A stretch of DNA of 64,000 nucleotides from Bradyrhizobium sp. AZCC 1721 (GCF_036924715.1 NZ_JAZHSB010000001.1:124001-188000); one strand, 5' to 3'; positions 42,072 through 51,333 are shown, counted from the first letter of the stretch. Notes: generated by a model from the letters alone, not told the origin. Translations and numbers: made by a program.

Positions 42072-42539
42072 CTAGAGCGACGCCGCTTCGATGCGGTGGC
42101 GCTCGCCACGAGCGCCGACGATCAGGGCGGCGGCATCGAGCAGCGAAAAGCTCTTCGAAGACACGAAGATGCGGTGCTCGGCCGGTCCATCCCTGGAAAG
42201 GTAGATCACGGGATCGGAGCTTGAGGGATTTCGGGAGATCGCAACCAGAAGCGGCGGCGCATTGCTCGCGCAGGCGCCGGCTTCGGCCGTGTCGATATCG
42301 TCGATCACGGTGAAGTCGGCCGCTTCCGGGTTGTCGGAAATCTGGACCCGCACCGTCGCGCGGCCCGGATCGCTGGTGAAACTGACGTGCCGGTGCGCCT
42401 GCCAGGAGAGGGCGGCGATCTGTACGGAAGTGCCTGATAATTCGATGCAGGGCCGCGGACCGGCCAAAAATTCGCCGCGCGCGAACAGCGCGACAATTGC
42501 CAGCGGAATCACCGAGGCCAGAATCTTCAAACGCAACAT
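42072..42539 (-). CDS. hypothetical exported protein
   Basis: A 155-residue protein with an N-terminal hydrophobic signal (ILASVIPLAIVALFARG). The rest is a globular domain with two Cys (near CIEL and ACAS) that could pair in the periplasm. I recognise no family. Its stop is downstream of a repeat-like stretch (42042-42075) and it lies upstream of the kinase on the same strand. Confidence 0.6.
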   Translation of the reverse strand: MLRLKILASVIPLAIVALFARGEFLAGPRPCIELSGTSVQIAALSWQAHRHVSFTSDPGRATVRVQISDNPEAADFTVIDDIDTAEAGACASNAPPLLVAISRNPSSSDPVIYLSRDGPAEHRIFVSSKSFSLLDAAALIVGARGERHRIEAASL

Positions 42540-42877
42540 GACACGCTACTCGCTCACCATAAGTCCGCGACATGGGAACTATGGTTGGCAGAGGGTAAAG
42601 GAAACTAGTTACCGCCGCGTTGACGCGGGTTGTTTTTGCGTGGCTCAGCATCTTTGGTGCGAGTGAGGCGAAGCGGGCTGGCGGGCGAACGACGTGGTGG
42701 GATGTCACACCCCGCGAAGGCGCGGTACTCAGTACGCTGCGGCCCATCCACGTCATTGCGAGCGGAGCGAAGCAATCCATCTCTGCGCGCATGTGGTGAC
42801 GATGGATTGCTTCGCTCCGCTCGCAAGGACGGGAAGATAGCGACACACACACCACTGTCGTCCCCCGCGAAGGCGGG
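42540..42877. other. repeat-rich gap before the IS element
   Basis: Non-coding. It holds a partial repeat (CCCCGCGAAGGCG, GTACGCTGCGGCCCATCC at 42708-42750), the 30-bp inverted repeat at 42751-42831, and the left part of the palindrome split by the IS110 element (42857-42877). Open frames here read through repeats and are not supported as genes. Confidence 0.6.
42751..42831. repeat. 81-bp inverted repeat
   Basis: A 30-bp arm at 42751-42780 (CGTCATTGCGAGCGGAGCGA onward) is mirrored at 42802-42831 with one mismatch, over a 21-base centre. This CGTCATTGCGAGC element is a common alphaproteobacterial intergenic repeat. Confidence 0.8.
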
Positions 42878-43020
42878 ATCTACCGTGATGTTCGTCAAGA
42901 GGTCGATCATGGGCGAGAGTGCGGCATCGTGCTCGCCGGTCAAGGCGACCGCTGCGCGGCGGCGATGCCGGCCTTGACCGGCTGCGCTCGCTGCCGCGTT
43001 GGCTTGCCATGATCGAAGGC

Positions 43021-43998
43021 TCATGCCGCAGGCCTGGCTGCGTGTCTCCAATCTGATCGGTCACGGATCATGGCGTTGAGCGTCACCAGCATTTTGCGCA
43101 TGACGGCGGTGAGCGCGACCTTGCCCAGGCGATGATTGTCATCGACCAGATGTCGGTAGAAGGCCTTCATGACCGGATTGTGCTGGATCGCGCTGCGGGC
43201 GCCGTTGAAGAGCACTTTGCGCACGCTGGAGCGGCCATGACCAATGGACGCATGCCCGTGCTGCTTGCCGCTGTCGCGCGTGTGCGGGGCAAGGCCGCAA
43301 AGGGCCGCGATTTTCTTGCCTGACAGATGTCCGAGTTCCGGCAGGTCCGCGATCAATGTTTCCGCGATGGCGGGGCCGACACCGCAGAAGGTTTGCAGCC
43401 GCCGGCTGGTCTCGGCATGCGCGGAGCTTGCGATGCGTTCGGCGATGGCCTTGTCGACCGTAGCGAGTGAACGCTCAAGGGCGGCAATGACCGCCCGCAG
43501 GCTCTTGCGCACAATGGCGCTGTCTGCCACGTCGCAGCGGCAGGTCTCGGCATGCAGCAGAGCCTGTAACTGCCGGCGCCGCGATGCGAGTTCACGTAAG
43601 ACCTCATCGGCCTCTGGAACCGACTCGATGTCGCGGCGAGCGAGCTCCTCGGCGGCAAAGTCGGCCAACAATTTGGCGTCGATGCGGTCCGTCTTGGCCT
43701 TGATGCCACGCCGCCTGCGATAGGCGACGACTTCGTTCGGGTGCACCTGCTTGAAGGCGACCTTCGCGCGGCGGAGACACCGTCGCAGAAGCCGCTCATA
43801 GCCGCCCGTCGGCTCGAACGCGACCAGGCCGATCGAGCCGGCCCCGATCTGCATAAACCAAGCGTCAATCGCTCGCTCACTGTTCGCGATCCGCTTGACC
43901 CGACTGTCACCCGCGATCGCAATGTCGATCCACTCCTTGGCAACGTCCACCCCGATCACCATCTTGTCCATGTGGCTGTTCTCCGACAGAATATGCAT
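43021..43998 (-). CDS. IS110-family transposase (DEDD recombinase)
   Basis: Up to 325 residues, apparently intact. The N-terminal RuvC-like DEDD domain shows VIGVDVAKEWIDIA, AFEPTGGYE and KTDRIDAKLLADFA. The C-terminal Transposase_20 domain shows FCGVGPAIAETLIADLPELG and IGHGRSSVRKVLF with the serine proposed to be catalytic. The likely start is MDKMVIGVD (43971) or MVIGVD (43962); the longest start is 43998. It should act with the bridge RNA encoded just upstream. Confidence 0.92.
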   Translation of the reverse strand: MHILSENSHMDKMVIGVDVAKEWIDIAIAGDSRVKRIANSERAIDAWFMQIGAGSIGLVAFEPTGGYERLLRRCLRRAKVAFKQVHPNEVVAYRRRRGIKAKTDRIDAKLLADFAAEELARRDIESVPEADEVLRELASRRRQLQALLHAETCRCDVADSAIVRKSLRAVIAALERSLATVDKAIAERIASSAHAETSRRLQTFCGVGPAIAETLIADLPELGHLSGKKIAALCGLAPHTRDSGKQHGHASIGHGRSSVRKVLFNGARSAIQHNPVMKAFYRHLVDDNHRLGKVALTAVMRKMLVTLNAMIRDRSDWRHAARPAA

Positions 43999-44163
43999 CT
44001 GGTCGGCACGCCGGATTGCAATGCGGGCTCAGGCCCTCTCTACCGTGCGCGTGTCAGACCGTAACGCCGGCGGTCCTAAGATTCCCACGGTCTTGCAGGA
44101 CCTGACCAGTACTCGAGGGGCCGCCGGCGCCCCATCCAACAGGATGGCGACGCCATCATGCAA
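43999..44163 (-). ncRNA. candidate IS110 bridge RNA
   Basis: The 165-bp non-coding 5' region of the element, in transposase sense. A 5' hairpin (44132-44147, CCATCC / GGATGG) is followed by segments matching the target: GUACUGG (44112-44106) equals the target left of the core, and GUGGGA (44088-44083) can pair with TCCCGC right of it (one G-U). A hairpin GUC-CUGCAA-GAC lies between. Next come CACGGUAGA (44047-44039), identical to the element's right end plus core, and UGCAAUC (44020-44014), complementary to its left end plus core, with hairpin GGGC-CUGA-GCCC between. Order and polarity match the IS621 target- and donor-binding loops. Transcript ends are not determined. Confidence 0.78.
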
Positions 44164-44164
44164 T

Positions 44165-44324
44165 CCAGTACGCTGCGGCTTATCGGTTCTATCACCGGCG
44201 TCTCTGGGTCGCCCGGTCAAGCCGGGCGATGACGACTGAGTATGAGGAGCCGATCTCGCGACGCGTTGCGCCCGACCTGCTCTCAACTGTCGAGATCATC
44301 ACGCAGGCTGTGCCCGGCCGCGCG
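44165..44324. repeat. right part of the split palindromic repeat, and flank
   Basis: Holds CCAGTACGCTGCGGC, CACCGGCGTCTCTGGG, and a perfect hairpin CGCCCGG / CCGGGCG (44210-44228, loop TCAAG) ending GATGACGAC at 44234. After that about 90 bases show nothing recognisable before the small ORF. Confidence 0.65.
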
Positions 44325-44459
44325 TTACTGTTCGGCTGCGGTGACGACCACCGGCCAGATGAAGGCGGCGATGACAGCGAAGACGAACAGCTCAGCACGA
44401 CGACCGGTCTCAGGTAACTTGCCGGGCTGCGCATCATCTTTCGTTGACGTGTCGACCAT
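44325..44459 (-). CDS. 44-residue small membrane protein, NapE/TorE-like start
   Basis: Translates as a polar N terminus (MVDTSTKDDAQPGKLPETG), then RRAELFVFAVIAAFIWPVVV, a single hydrophobic helix, and a short tail ending AAEQ. RRxELFxF...WP resembles the NapE/TorE small-protein family, but the usual GxYGFxVW end is missing, so it may be a truncated or diverged member. An AGG lies about nine bases before the ATG. No nap genes are nearby. Confidence 0.45.
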   Translation of the reverse strand: MVDTSTKDDAQPGKLPETGRRAELFVFAVIAAFIWPVVVTAAEQ

Positions 44460-44715
44460 GTACCGACCTGCCGTCTCGGAAATCGAACAACCAGCGAGCC
44501 GGCCACACGTTCCCCTTGTGCTAGGCTATTCTGCCGCCATCGGACGAAGGCGACGCCATTCCGCCCCACTTCTAGATGCGCCACCGGGCCCGCTGGCAGC
44601 ATGATTGCGTGCCAGGGGTCACTCATTGATCAGGATCAAAAGAAGAATGATAAATGAAGGAATTATTTTATGCTCTTTCGGCATTCCGCGCGCCGAGCAG
44701 GGATGGCGCGATGCA

Positions 44716-46254
44716 CTACGCCGCCCTTCGCAAATCCTCCGCCAGCGCGCGATACGATAGCGCCTCCGCCAGATGCAGCCGGCCGATCTTTTCCGCACGA
44801 TCGAGATCGGCAAGCGTGCGCGCGACGCGCAGCACGCGGTGATAGCCGCGTGCAGTCAGCTTCATGGTTTCGGCGGCGTCGCGTAGAAGTTTTTGCCCCT
44901 GTGCATCCGGCTGCGCAATTGCTTCCAGCAGCGAAGCCGGCGCTTCGGCATTGGTGCGGATGTGCGGCATGCCGGCCGCGGCGTAGCGCGCGAGCTGGAT
45001 ACTGCGGGCAGCGGCGACACGCGCGGCGACTTCGGCAGAGCCTTCGCTTGGCGGAGGAAGTATCAGATCGGCGGCGGTGACCGCCGGTACCTCAATGCGC
45101 AGGTCGATGCGATCCATCAGCGGGCCGGAGATGCGCATCTGGTAATCCGCGGTGCAGCGGTCGACCGGTGCGCGCCTGCAGGAATAGCCGGGATCATAGG
45201 CCTGGCCACAGCGGCAGGGATTCATCGCCGCGACCAGCATGAAGCGCGCCGGGTAGGTGACACGGTGGTTGGCGCGGGACACCGAGACCTCGCCGTTCTC
45301 CAGCGGCTGGCGCAGCGAGTCGAGCACGCGCGGATCGAATTCGGGCAGTTCGTCGAGGAACAGCACGCCCTGATGCGCCAGCGAAATCTCGCCGGGTCTG
45401 GCGCGCAGGCCGCCGCCGGTCAGCGCAGCCATGCTGGCGGAATGATGCGGTGCGCGGAACGGCCGCCGCGCGGTCAGCGCGCCGTCGCGGATTTCGCCGG
45501 CGACGGAGGCGATCATCGACACTTCCAAAAGCTCGGATGGCGACAGCGGCGGCAGGATCGAAGGCAGCCGCGCCGCCAGCATCGACTTGCCCGCACCGGG
45601 CGAGCCGATCATCAGCAAATGATGTCCGCCGGCCGCCGCGATCTCCAGCGCACGCTTGGCGCTCTCCTGACCCTTGATATCGCGCAAGTCCAGATGCGTC
45701 GCTTCCGGCTCGTGCACTTTCGGCTGCGGCCGCGACAGCACCTGCGTGCCTTTAAAATGGTTGGCGATCTGGATCAGCGATTTGGCCGCGATGATCTGGA
45801 TGTCCGGGCTCGCCCAGGCCGCTTCCGAGCCGCACGCCGCGGGACAGATCAGCCCTTCCTCGCGCGCGTTCGCGCCGATCGCCGCCGGCAACACGCCCGC
45901 AACGGGCGCGATCGAGCCGTCGAGCCCGAGTTCGCCGAGTACGGTAAAGCCGTTGAGCGCATCCGGCGGGATCGCGCCGATCGCCGCCATCAGGCCGAGC
46001 GCGATCGGCAGATCGTAATGGCTGCCTTCCTTCGGCAGATCGGCCGGCGCGAGATTGACGATGATCCGCCGCGCCGGCAGGGCCAGCCCCGAGGCGATCA
46101 GCGCCGAGCGCACCCGCTCACGCGCCTCCGACACCGCCTTGTCGGGCAGACCCACAATGGCAAAGGCCGGCAGCCCAGGCGCGACCTGCACCTGCACGTC
46201 GACCGCGCGGGCCTCGATCCCCTCAAAAGCTACGGTAGATACCCGCGCAACCAT
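44716..46254 (-). CDS. comM: YifB/ComM-family Mg-chelatase-like AAA+ ATPase
   Basis: A 512-residue protein. N-terminal ChlI-like fold (GLPDKAVSEARERVRSALIASGL), Walker A GSPGAGKSMLAARLPSILPPL, Walker B GVLFLDELPEFDPRVLDSLRQPLE (in parts), a Cys cluster CRCGQAYDPGYSC, and a C-terminal helical domain ending LAEALSYRAL. ComM helicases promote branch migration during natural transformation; in non-competent bacteria the role is less clear. Confidence 0.92.
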   Translation of the reverse strand: MVARVSTVAFEGIEARAVDVQVQVAPGLPAFAIVGLPDKAVSEARERVRSALIASGLALPARRIIVNLAPADLPKEGSHYDLPIALGLMAAIGAIPPDALNGFTVLGELGLDGSIAPVAGVLPAAIGANAREEGLICPAACGSEAAWASPDIQIIAAKSLIQIANHFKGTQVLSRPQPKVHEPEATHLDLRDIKGQESAKRALEIAAAGGHHLLMIGSPGAGKSMLAARLPSILPPLSPSELLEVSMIASVAGEIRDGALTARRPFRAPHHSASMAALTGGGLRARPGEISLAHQGVLFLDELPEFDPRVLDSLRQPLENGEVSVSRANHRVTYPARFMLVAAMNPCRCGQAYDPGYSCRRAPVDRCTADYQMRISGPLMDRIDLRIEVPAVTAADLILPPPSEGSAEVAARVAAARSIQLARYAAAGMPHIRTNAEAPASLLEAIAQPDAQGQKLLRDAAETMKLTARGYHRVLRVARTLADLDRAEKIGRLHLAEALSYRALAEDLRRAA

Positions 46255-46773
46255 GCTGCCCCCCGCGACGCAATCGAAGGTAGCGGGGAACCGGGGAGCA
46301 AGTCAAGAACATTAAGAGAACATTGTGCGCCTAGGGCCAGTCAACGCACATCCTGCATCGACATACCGGTGCTCAACCGATCGTCGACATTTCGACCCGC
46401 GCTAGCGCTCCGTTCGCATGTACGGGCTGTGCTCAGAAACAAGCTTCAGCGCCGGATCATCAGCGAGAACGCGCACCGCCTCTGTCTTTGCAGGGCTCTC
46501 ATTCTCGGGGGTACCCCGGACGCTCCACACAGCGAGCCAGACGACGAGCATTCCGGCTCCGATAGCTACCATATCCTTGGTCACTTGCCGGGCCTCCAAA
46601 CTGGCTGCCAAGCGCTGAAGGAAGACCAATTTCGGCGAAGCGGGATGGTTCCTAAGGTGGGCCTTTCGATGAAGGCCCTCGACGACGCATCTCACCCGCA
46701 CGCATGCAGGTGTGCGGCAGCACCTGGATGATCCGGGGCCGACCACCGGCCGACCCCAAATCAAGCGTTCTTC
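46255..46773. other. 519-bp gap between comM and MBL hydrolase
   Basis: Mostly non-coding by eye. One small membrane-protein candidate is at 46402-46572. The remainder shows no repeat of the families found elsewhere and no clear hairpin terminator. Confidence 0.4.
46402..46572 (-). CDS. small single-pass membrane protein candidate
   Basis: 56 residues: an N-terminal hydrophobic helix (MVAIGAGMLVVWLAVWSV) followed by a charged tail ending HSPYMRTER. An AAGGA lies very close to the ATG, which weakens the start. No family recognised; it could be a chance frame in a GC-rich gap. Confidence 0.35.
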   Translation of the reverse strand: MVAIGAGMLVVWLAVWSVRGTPENESPAKTEAVRVLADDPALKLVSEHSPYMRTER

Positions 46774-47745
46774 TCAGAGCTGCATGTTCATCGGTTCGGG
46801 ATAATACCTGAAACCGTCGCCGTTCTTGGCGACGTGGCCGTAGCCGGGCCAGGCGAAGTGATAGGACATGACCGGGATCTTCTGGGCGGCGAGCATGTCC
46901 AGCATCTTCACCCGCGAGGCGGCCGCCTGCTTTGGGTCGCTGTCGTAGGAGAATTCCATCCGCGGTTTCTCCAACAGCAGCACCGCGTGATGCGAGAGGT
47001 CGCCGAGGAAGCAGAAGGATTTGCCTTTCGAACTGACCATGAAGATGGTGTGGCCGACGGTGTGGCCGGGCGCTGCGAGCGCGGTGACGCCGGGCAGGAA
47101 TTCCTGGTTGTCCTTGATGAAGACGATGCGGTCGCGCACCGGCATCAGGTTCTTGCGGGCGTGGATGATAAAATCCTTCAACGGACTACCGAGCTTGCCT
47201 TCATCGGTCCAGAAATCGAAATCGCTCTGGGCGATGTAGACCTGCGCGTTCGGGAATAGCGGCTTGTCGTCGGCGCCGACCAGGCCGCCGATGTGATCGA
47301 TATGGGCGTGCGAGCACACCACGGCGTCGATATCGCTCGGCTTGATGCCGGCTGCCATCATGTTCTTCTGCTGCTGGCCGGTGGTCGGGCCGAACGCCTT
47401 TGACGTGCCCATGCCGGTATCGAACAGGATCAGCTTGTCGCCGGTATTCACGATCGGCGAGTTCTGTTCGAGCACGACGTGGTCCGGATTGAGGAAGTTG
47501 TCGGACAGCATCTTCTTCACTTCCTCCTTCGGCACGCCGGTAAATGTGCCGGAGGGATCGCCGAGCGGCAGCGGGCCGTCGGAGACGACGGTCACTTCGG
47601 CGTCGCCGAGCATGAAGCGGTGCCAGTAGGGCGTCTGCGTGCCGAGTTTTGGCGCCTTGGCCAGCGCGCCGCCGCCGAGCATCGTTGTCGCGCCGAACCC
47701 GGCGCCGAGCGCAAGCAAAGACCGTCGCGAAAGATTCGTCGTCAT
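46774..47745 (-). CDS. Tat-exported MBL-fold metallo-hydrolase
   Basis: A 323-residue protein with a twin-arginine signal (LSRRSLLALGAGFGATTMLGG, cleaved near ALAKA). The metallo-beta-lactamase metal site CSHAHIDHIGG (HxHxDH) is intact, with further His in APGHTVGHT and GDLSHHAV. Overall similarity is to exported lactonase-like MBL proteins; the substrate is not evident. The gene is monocistronic. Confidence 0.88.
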   Translation of the reverse strand: MTTNLSRRSLLALGAGFGATTMLGGGALAKAPKLGTQTPYWHRFMLGDAEVTVVSDGPLPLGDPSGTFTGVPKEEVKKMLSDNFLNPDHVVLEQNSPIVNTGDKLILFDTGMGTSKAFGPTTGQQQKNMMAAGIKPSDIDAVVCSHAHIDHIGGLVGADDKPLFPNAQVYIAQSDFDFWTDEGKLGSPLKDFIIHARKNLMPVRDRIVFIKDNQEFLPGVTALAAPGHTVGHTIFMVSSKGKSFCFLGDLSHHAVLLLEKPRMEFSYDSDPKQAAASRVKMLDMLAAQKIPVMSYHFAWPGYGHVAKNGDGFRYYPEPMNMQL

Positions 47746-47936
47746 GCCTCTTCCTCCACAAATTTAATTGATTGCAGTACGTGCCCGGACGAACTCATCC
47801 GTGCCTGCAGGCTGCTCCCGCTTCCCGAAATTGGCAAGTGGGATGAGGAGGCACGACAGGGATGCGAAAATGACGATGACACCGCGGCGCGTCGCGGCGA
47901 TAGTGCAGGACAGATTTCGAAGGTCGGCATCGACAG

Positions 47937-48755
47937 CTACCAATCGTAGTCGTCGTACATCCACTCCCTTGGGTATCGAGGCCGCGATCTCGCTTGCGGC
48001 GGCGACCGCTCTGGTTTGCGCAAGGTCGGAGCCGGCTGGGTCGGACGCGCTGACGTCTTGGGCGGGGTCTGCTCGGAAACCTTCGCGAGATCGCGCTTCA
48101 TCTCTTCCTGGCTCGTCTTCAACTCGCCAATGGCTTTTGCATTGTCGCTGGCCATTTCTTGCTGGTTCGCCTTGAGCTGTTCGATGGTTCGCTCCAGGTT
48201 CGCGAGGTCGCGCGCGATCGTTTGCAGCAACTGTGTCTGTTCGGGGGGCATGGCGGCCGTTGGCGGCGGGGCGTCTTGCGGCGGTGCGGCCTGAGCCAAG
48301 GTCGGTGCTTGCGGTGGCGATACTTGCGGTGGTGGTGCGGTTTCAGCCGCGGCTACGTGAACGGTTGATGGATCGGGCTGCGCGGGAGATGGCGGATCTT
48401 CCGGCGGCGACGATGGCGTTGAAACGGGCTGCGGCGCCCACCAGGCGATAACCGGCTTGGCCCCGTCGCCATAGGACGATTGCAAAACGAGGGCAGCGAC
48501 AACGATGCACGCTGCCAGAGGCAAAGCAACGAGGGTCCGGAGCGCCGGCCTTTTTTCCGGTGATGGCGCGCCAGGTCGCGGCGGGTCGGGTCGGGCCGGA
48601 GCCGATGCATCGCGTTCCATCTTTGCAAGCTGTTCAGTCAAGCGCGTGAGCTGCTCATCCGCGCGCTTGATCTGTTCGTGGGCGTGCGAGAGCCGCTCGT
48701 CGGCGCTCACGACCTGGGGATCGCGCCTTTCAGTTTCTTTCGGAGTGGAGTTCAT
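47937..48755 (-). CDS. membrane protein with Pro-rich linker and coiled coil, function unknown
   Basis: 272 residues. A charged N-terminal coiled coil (SHAHEQIKRADEQLTRLTEQ), one transmembrane helix (LVALPLAACIVVAALVLQS), a long Pro/Ala-rich linker, a second coiled coil (LLQTIARDLANLERTIEQLK) and a basic tail ending YPREWMYDDYDW. Proteins of this build recur in Bradyrhizobium; no function is known. ATG 48755 has AGAGGA about ten bases upstream, so the longer reading from 48887 is rejected. Confidence 0.72.
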   Translation of the reverse strand: MNSTPKETERRDPQVVSADERLSHAHEQIKRADEQLTRLTEQLAKMERDASAPARPDPPRPGAPSPEKRPALRTLVALPLAACIVVAALVLQSSYGDGAKPVIAWWAPQPVSTPSSPPEDPPSPAQPDPSTVHVAAAETAPPPQVSPPQAPTLAQAAPPQDAPPPTAAMPPEQTQLLQTIARDLANLERTIEQLKANQQEMASDNAKAIGELKTSQEEMKRDLAKVSEQTPPKTSARPTQPAPTLRKPERSPPQARSRPRYPREWMYDDYDW

Positions 48756-48998
48756 TGGCGTTTTCCTCTTCGTCCAATGTCGTCCGAAGGTGGCCGGTCG
48801 GCCATCCGGCAGCGCTTCGTGCAGTCTTGCCCACAGCATGGCCGCATGATGGTAGAATATGGGATCACACGGCGATAGCGCATTCAATCCGGCAGGCTAC
48901 GGCCGACGACGCAGAACGACGCGGCTCTCCTCGCCGGTTCCAATCGGCCAGCGCACGCAATTCATCCGGCCTAAGTCGCGTATGAGCGCGCAGCGAAA

Positions 48999-49946
48999 TT
49001 ATTTCCCGGCGCGCTTCTTCTCGATGGTATCCCAGATCTTTGCCGCCACGTCCGGGCCGTTGAGACGCTGGATGGCGCGGATGCCGGTCGGGCAGGTCAC
49101 GTTGATCTCGGTGAGGTTGCCGTCGATCACGTCGATGCCGACGAACAGCAGGCCGCGTTCGCGCAAGTCCGGGCCCAGCGTGTCGCAAATCTCGCGCTCG
49201 CGCGGGGTAAGGTCGGTCGCCTGGGCGGCACCGCCGCGCACCATGTTGGAGCGGAGGTCGTCGGGGGCCGGCACGCGGTTGACGGCGCCGGCGAACTCAC
49301 CGTCGACCAGGATGATGCGCTTGTCGCCGTGCTTCACCTCGGGGAGGAAGCGCTGGATCACCCAAGGCTCCCTGAAGGTGACGGAAAACATGTCGAACAG
49401 CGAGCCGAAATTCATGTCCTGCGGCATCACGCGAAACACCGCCGCGCCGCCATGGCCGTGCAGCGGCTTCATGACGACCGCGCCATGCTCATCGCGGAAC
49501 GAATTGATTTCGTCGAGGTCGCGCGAGATCAGCGTCGGCGGCATTAGCTGCGGAAAGTTCAGCACGAACATCTTTTCCGGCGCGTTGCGCACGCTGGCGG
49601 GATCGTTGACGACCAGCGTCCTGGGATGGATTCGTTCCAGCAAATGCGTCGAGGTGATGTAGGCGATATCGAACGGCGGCTCCTGCCGCAACAGGATGAC
49701 GTCGAAGGCTTCGAGCGGCTCGCGCTTCGGCTCTCCCAACGTAAAGTGATCGCCGACCTCGTCGCGCACCGTGAGGCGCTGCACCGGCGCCACCAGCTCC
49801 TCGCCGCGCAGCGAGAGCTGGTCCGGCGTGAAATAGGAAAGGCTGTGCCCGCGCTTTTGCGCTTCCAGCATCAGGGCAAAGGTCGAATCGCCGCGGATGT
49901 TGATACGCGCGATGGGGTCCATCTGGACGGCGATATTCAGTTTCAT
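48999..49946 (-). CDS. gshB: glutathione synthetase
   Basis: A 315-residue ATP-grasp ligase joining gamma-glutamylcysteine and glycine. [12 protein letters not shown] at the N terminus, [34 protein letters not shown] and [24 protein letters not shown] (in parts) are GshB signatures. Last gene of the leftward rsmI-yraN-gshB group. Confidence 0.96.
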   Translation of the reverse strand: MKLNIAVQMDPIARINIRGDSTFALMLEAQKRGHSLSYFTPDQLSLRGEELVAPVQRLTVRDEVGDHFTLGEPKREPLEAFDVILLRQEPPFDIAYITSTHLLERIHPRTLVVNDPASVRNAPEKMFVLNFPQLMPPTLISRDLDEINSFRDEHGAVVMKPLHGHGGAAVFRVMPQDMNFGSLFDMFSVTFREPWVIQRFLPEVKHGDKRIILVDGEFAGAVNRVPAPDDLRSNMVRGGAAQATDLTPREREICDTLGPDLRERGLLFVGIDVIDGNLTEINVTCPTGIRAIQRLNGPDVAAKIWDTIEKKRAGK

Positions 49947-49979
49947 GAGTTGAGGGTCCGCAGGTCAGGAGGGATTGGT

Positions 49980-50393
49980 TCAGGTGCTGGCGTCGAATGC
50001 CGCTAACAGATGGCGTGGCAGACGCCTGGGCGCAATCAGGACGGCGTCAAAACGGAGCTCGAATTCGGCATGCTCGGGATGCGCCATCAGCCAGGCTTGG
50101 GCGGCGTCGATGATGCGGGCCTGCTGGCGCGGCGTGACGGCATAGGCGGCGTCATCGAGGCTGGCGCGCGCCTTGACCTCGATGAAGGCAATCAAACCGC
50201 GCTTCCTCGCCACCAGGTCGATCTCGCCATAGGGGGTGCGGAAGCGTTTGGCCAGGATGCGGTAGCCTTTTGCCATCAGATAGGCCGCGGCGCGGCTTTC
50301 GGCGGAAAGCCCGGTGCGAAATGCCGCAACCCGCTCGGGCGCAGCGAGTTTCGTGGTCGCGTCAGGCGGCGTGGTGCCGTCAGTCTTCGCCAT
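49980..50393 (-). CDS. YraN-family (UPF0102) nuclease-like protein
   Basis: 137 residues. The endonuclease-like core has [42 protein letters not shown] (in parts), with the Asp and ExK residues of the restriction-nuclease fold. Start at MAKTDG (ATG 50393), which overlaps the rsmI end by 14 bases. The rsmI-yraN pairing is widely conserved; cellular role remains unclear. Confidence 0.9.
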   Translation of the reverse strand: MAKTDGTTPPDATTKLAAPERVAAFRTGLSAESRAAAYLMAKGYRILAKRFRTPYGEIDLVARKRGLIAFIEVKARASLDDAAYAVTPRQQARIIDAAQAWLMAHPEHAEFELRFDAVLIAPRRLPRHLLAAFDAST

Positions 50394-51333
50394 CGTCGCC
50401 CCTGACTTCTTTGGCGAGCTCCAGCGCGCGGGCATAGACTTCGCGGCGCGGGCGGCCCGAAAGCTCGACCGCATGCGCGACGCTGTCCTTGACGCTTTCG
50501 CGCGCCAGCGACGATCGCAGCAGGTCGTCGAGGTCGTGCTGGGTCATGACATCGGCGTTCTTGCGCGGCGGGCCGACCACGAGCACGAACTCGCCACGGG
50601 TTTCCAGCGTGGCGGCCGTCCTTGCCAGCTCGGCGATGGGGGCGCGCTTGATGTCTTCGTGCAGCTTTGTGAGTTCGCGGCAGATCGCGGTGTCGCGCCC
50701 GGCCATGATCTCGGCGAGGTCGGCGAGCGTTTCCTGCACGCGGTTGCCGGATTCGAACATCACCAGCGTGGCATCGATCCTTGCCAATTCGGCCAGCCGG
50801 GTCCGCCGCGAGACTTGCCGAGCCGGCAAAAATCCCTCGAAGTAAAACCGGTCGGTCGGGAGTGCTGCGACCGAAAGCGCCGTCAGCACCGAGGACGCAC
50901 CGGGCACCGCGATCACGGCATGGCCGGCGGCAGAGACCTCGCGCACCAGCTTGAAGCCGGGATCGGAGATCAGGGGCGTGCCGGCGTCCGACACCAGGGC
51001 GATGGAAGCGCCCTGCGCCAGCCGCTCCAGGATTTTCGGCCGCGCCATCGCCGCGTTGTGCTCATGATACGGCTTGAGTTCCGCCGAGATCGCATAGCGC
51101 TCGATCAGGCGGCGGGTGATGCGGGTGTCCTCGCAGGCGATGATGTCGACGCCGGCCAAGGTCTCCAGCGCGCGCAAAGTGATGTCGCCGAGATTGCCGA
51201 TCGGGGTTGCCACCAGATAGAGGCCAGGAACCGGCTTCGGGGCATTAAGAAGGTGGCCGCCAATCAAAAATGTTCTGTTGGCCGAACCCGGTTCGGTATC
51301 GGAGCCGTAGCTTGAACTGGGTTTGGCGCGCAT
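50380..51333 (-). CDS. rsmI: 16S rRNA (cytidine-2'-O)-methyltransferase RsmI
   Basis: A 317-residue SAM-dependent enzyme that methylates C1402 of 16S r[52 protein letters not shown] and [10 protein letters not shown] are typical. The first 30 residues are longer than the usual start and may not all be translated. Divergent from the LpoA-like gene. Confidence 0.95.
   Translation of the reverse strand: MRAKPSSSYGSDTEPGSANRTFLIGGHLLNAPKPVPGLYLVATPIGNLGDITLRALETLAGVDIIACEDTRITRRLIERYAISAELKPYHEHNAAMARPKILERLAQGASIALVSDAGTPLISDPGFKLVREVSAAGHAVIAVPGASSVLTALSVAALPTDRFYFEGFLPARQVSRRTRLAELARIDATLVMFESGNRVQETLADLAEIMAGRDTAICRELTKLHEDIKRAPIAELARTAATLETRGEFVLVVGPPRKNADVMTQHDLDDLLRSSLARESVKDSVAHAVELSGRPRREVYARALELAKEVRGDDGED

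Larger units (their letters stand above)
42878..44165 (-). mobile_element. IS110-family insertion sequence
   Basis: About 1.29 kb. It splits a palindromic chromosomal repeat: the left part (GTCGTCCCCCGCGAAGGCGG at 42857-42876) and the right part (CCAGTACGCTGCGG to GATGACGAC, 44165-44234) join into a normal repeat if the element is removed. ATC is shared at both junctions (42878-42880 and 44163-44165), consistent with a short core rather than long target duplications. No terminal inverted repeats are seen, as expected for IS110. One transposase gene and a non-coding 5' region are present. Confidence 0.85.

Noticed and set aside
44192..44626. 144-codon minus-strand frame beside the IS element
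   Set aside because: It reads through the split palindromic repeat and has no coherent domain; a shorter ORF in another frame (44325-44459) is better supported.
44893..46731. 612-codon plus-strand frame opposite comM
   Set aside because: Antisense to comM, Arg/Gln-rich, no family features.
47764..47964. 66-codon minus-strand frame with a hydrophobic patch after the Pro-rich protein
   Set aside because: Its start lies inside the end of the neighbouring gene and there is no supporting ribosome-binding site.
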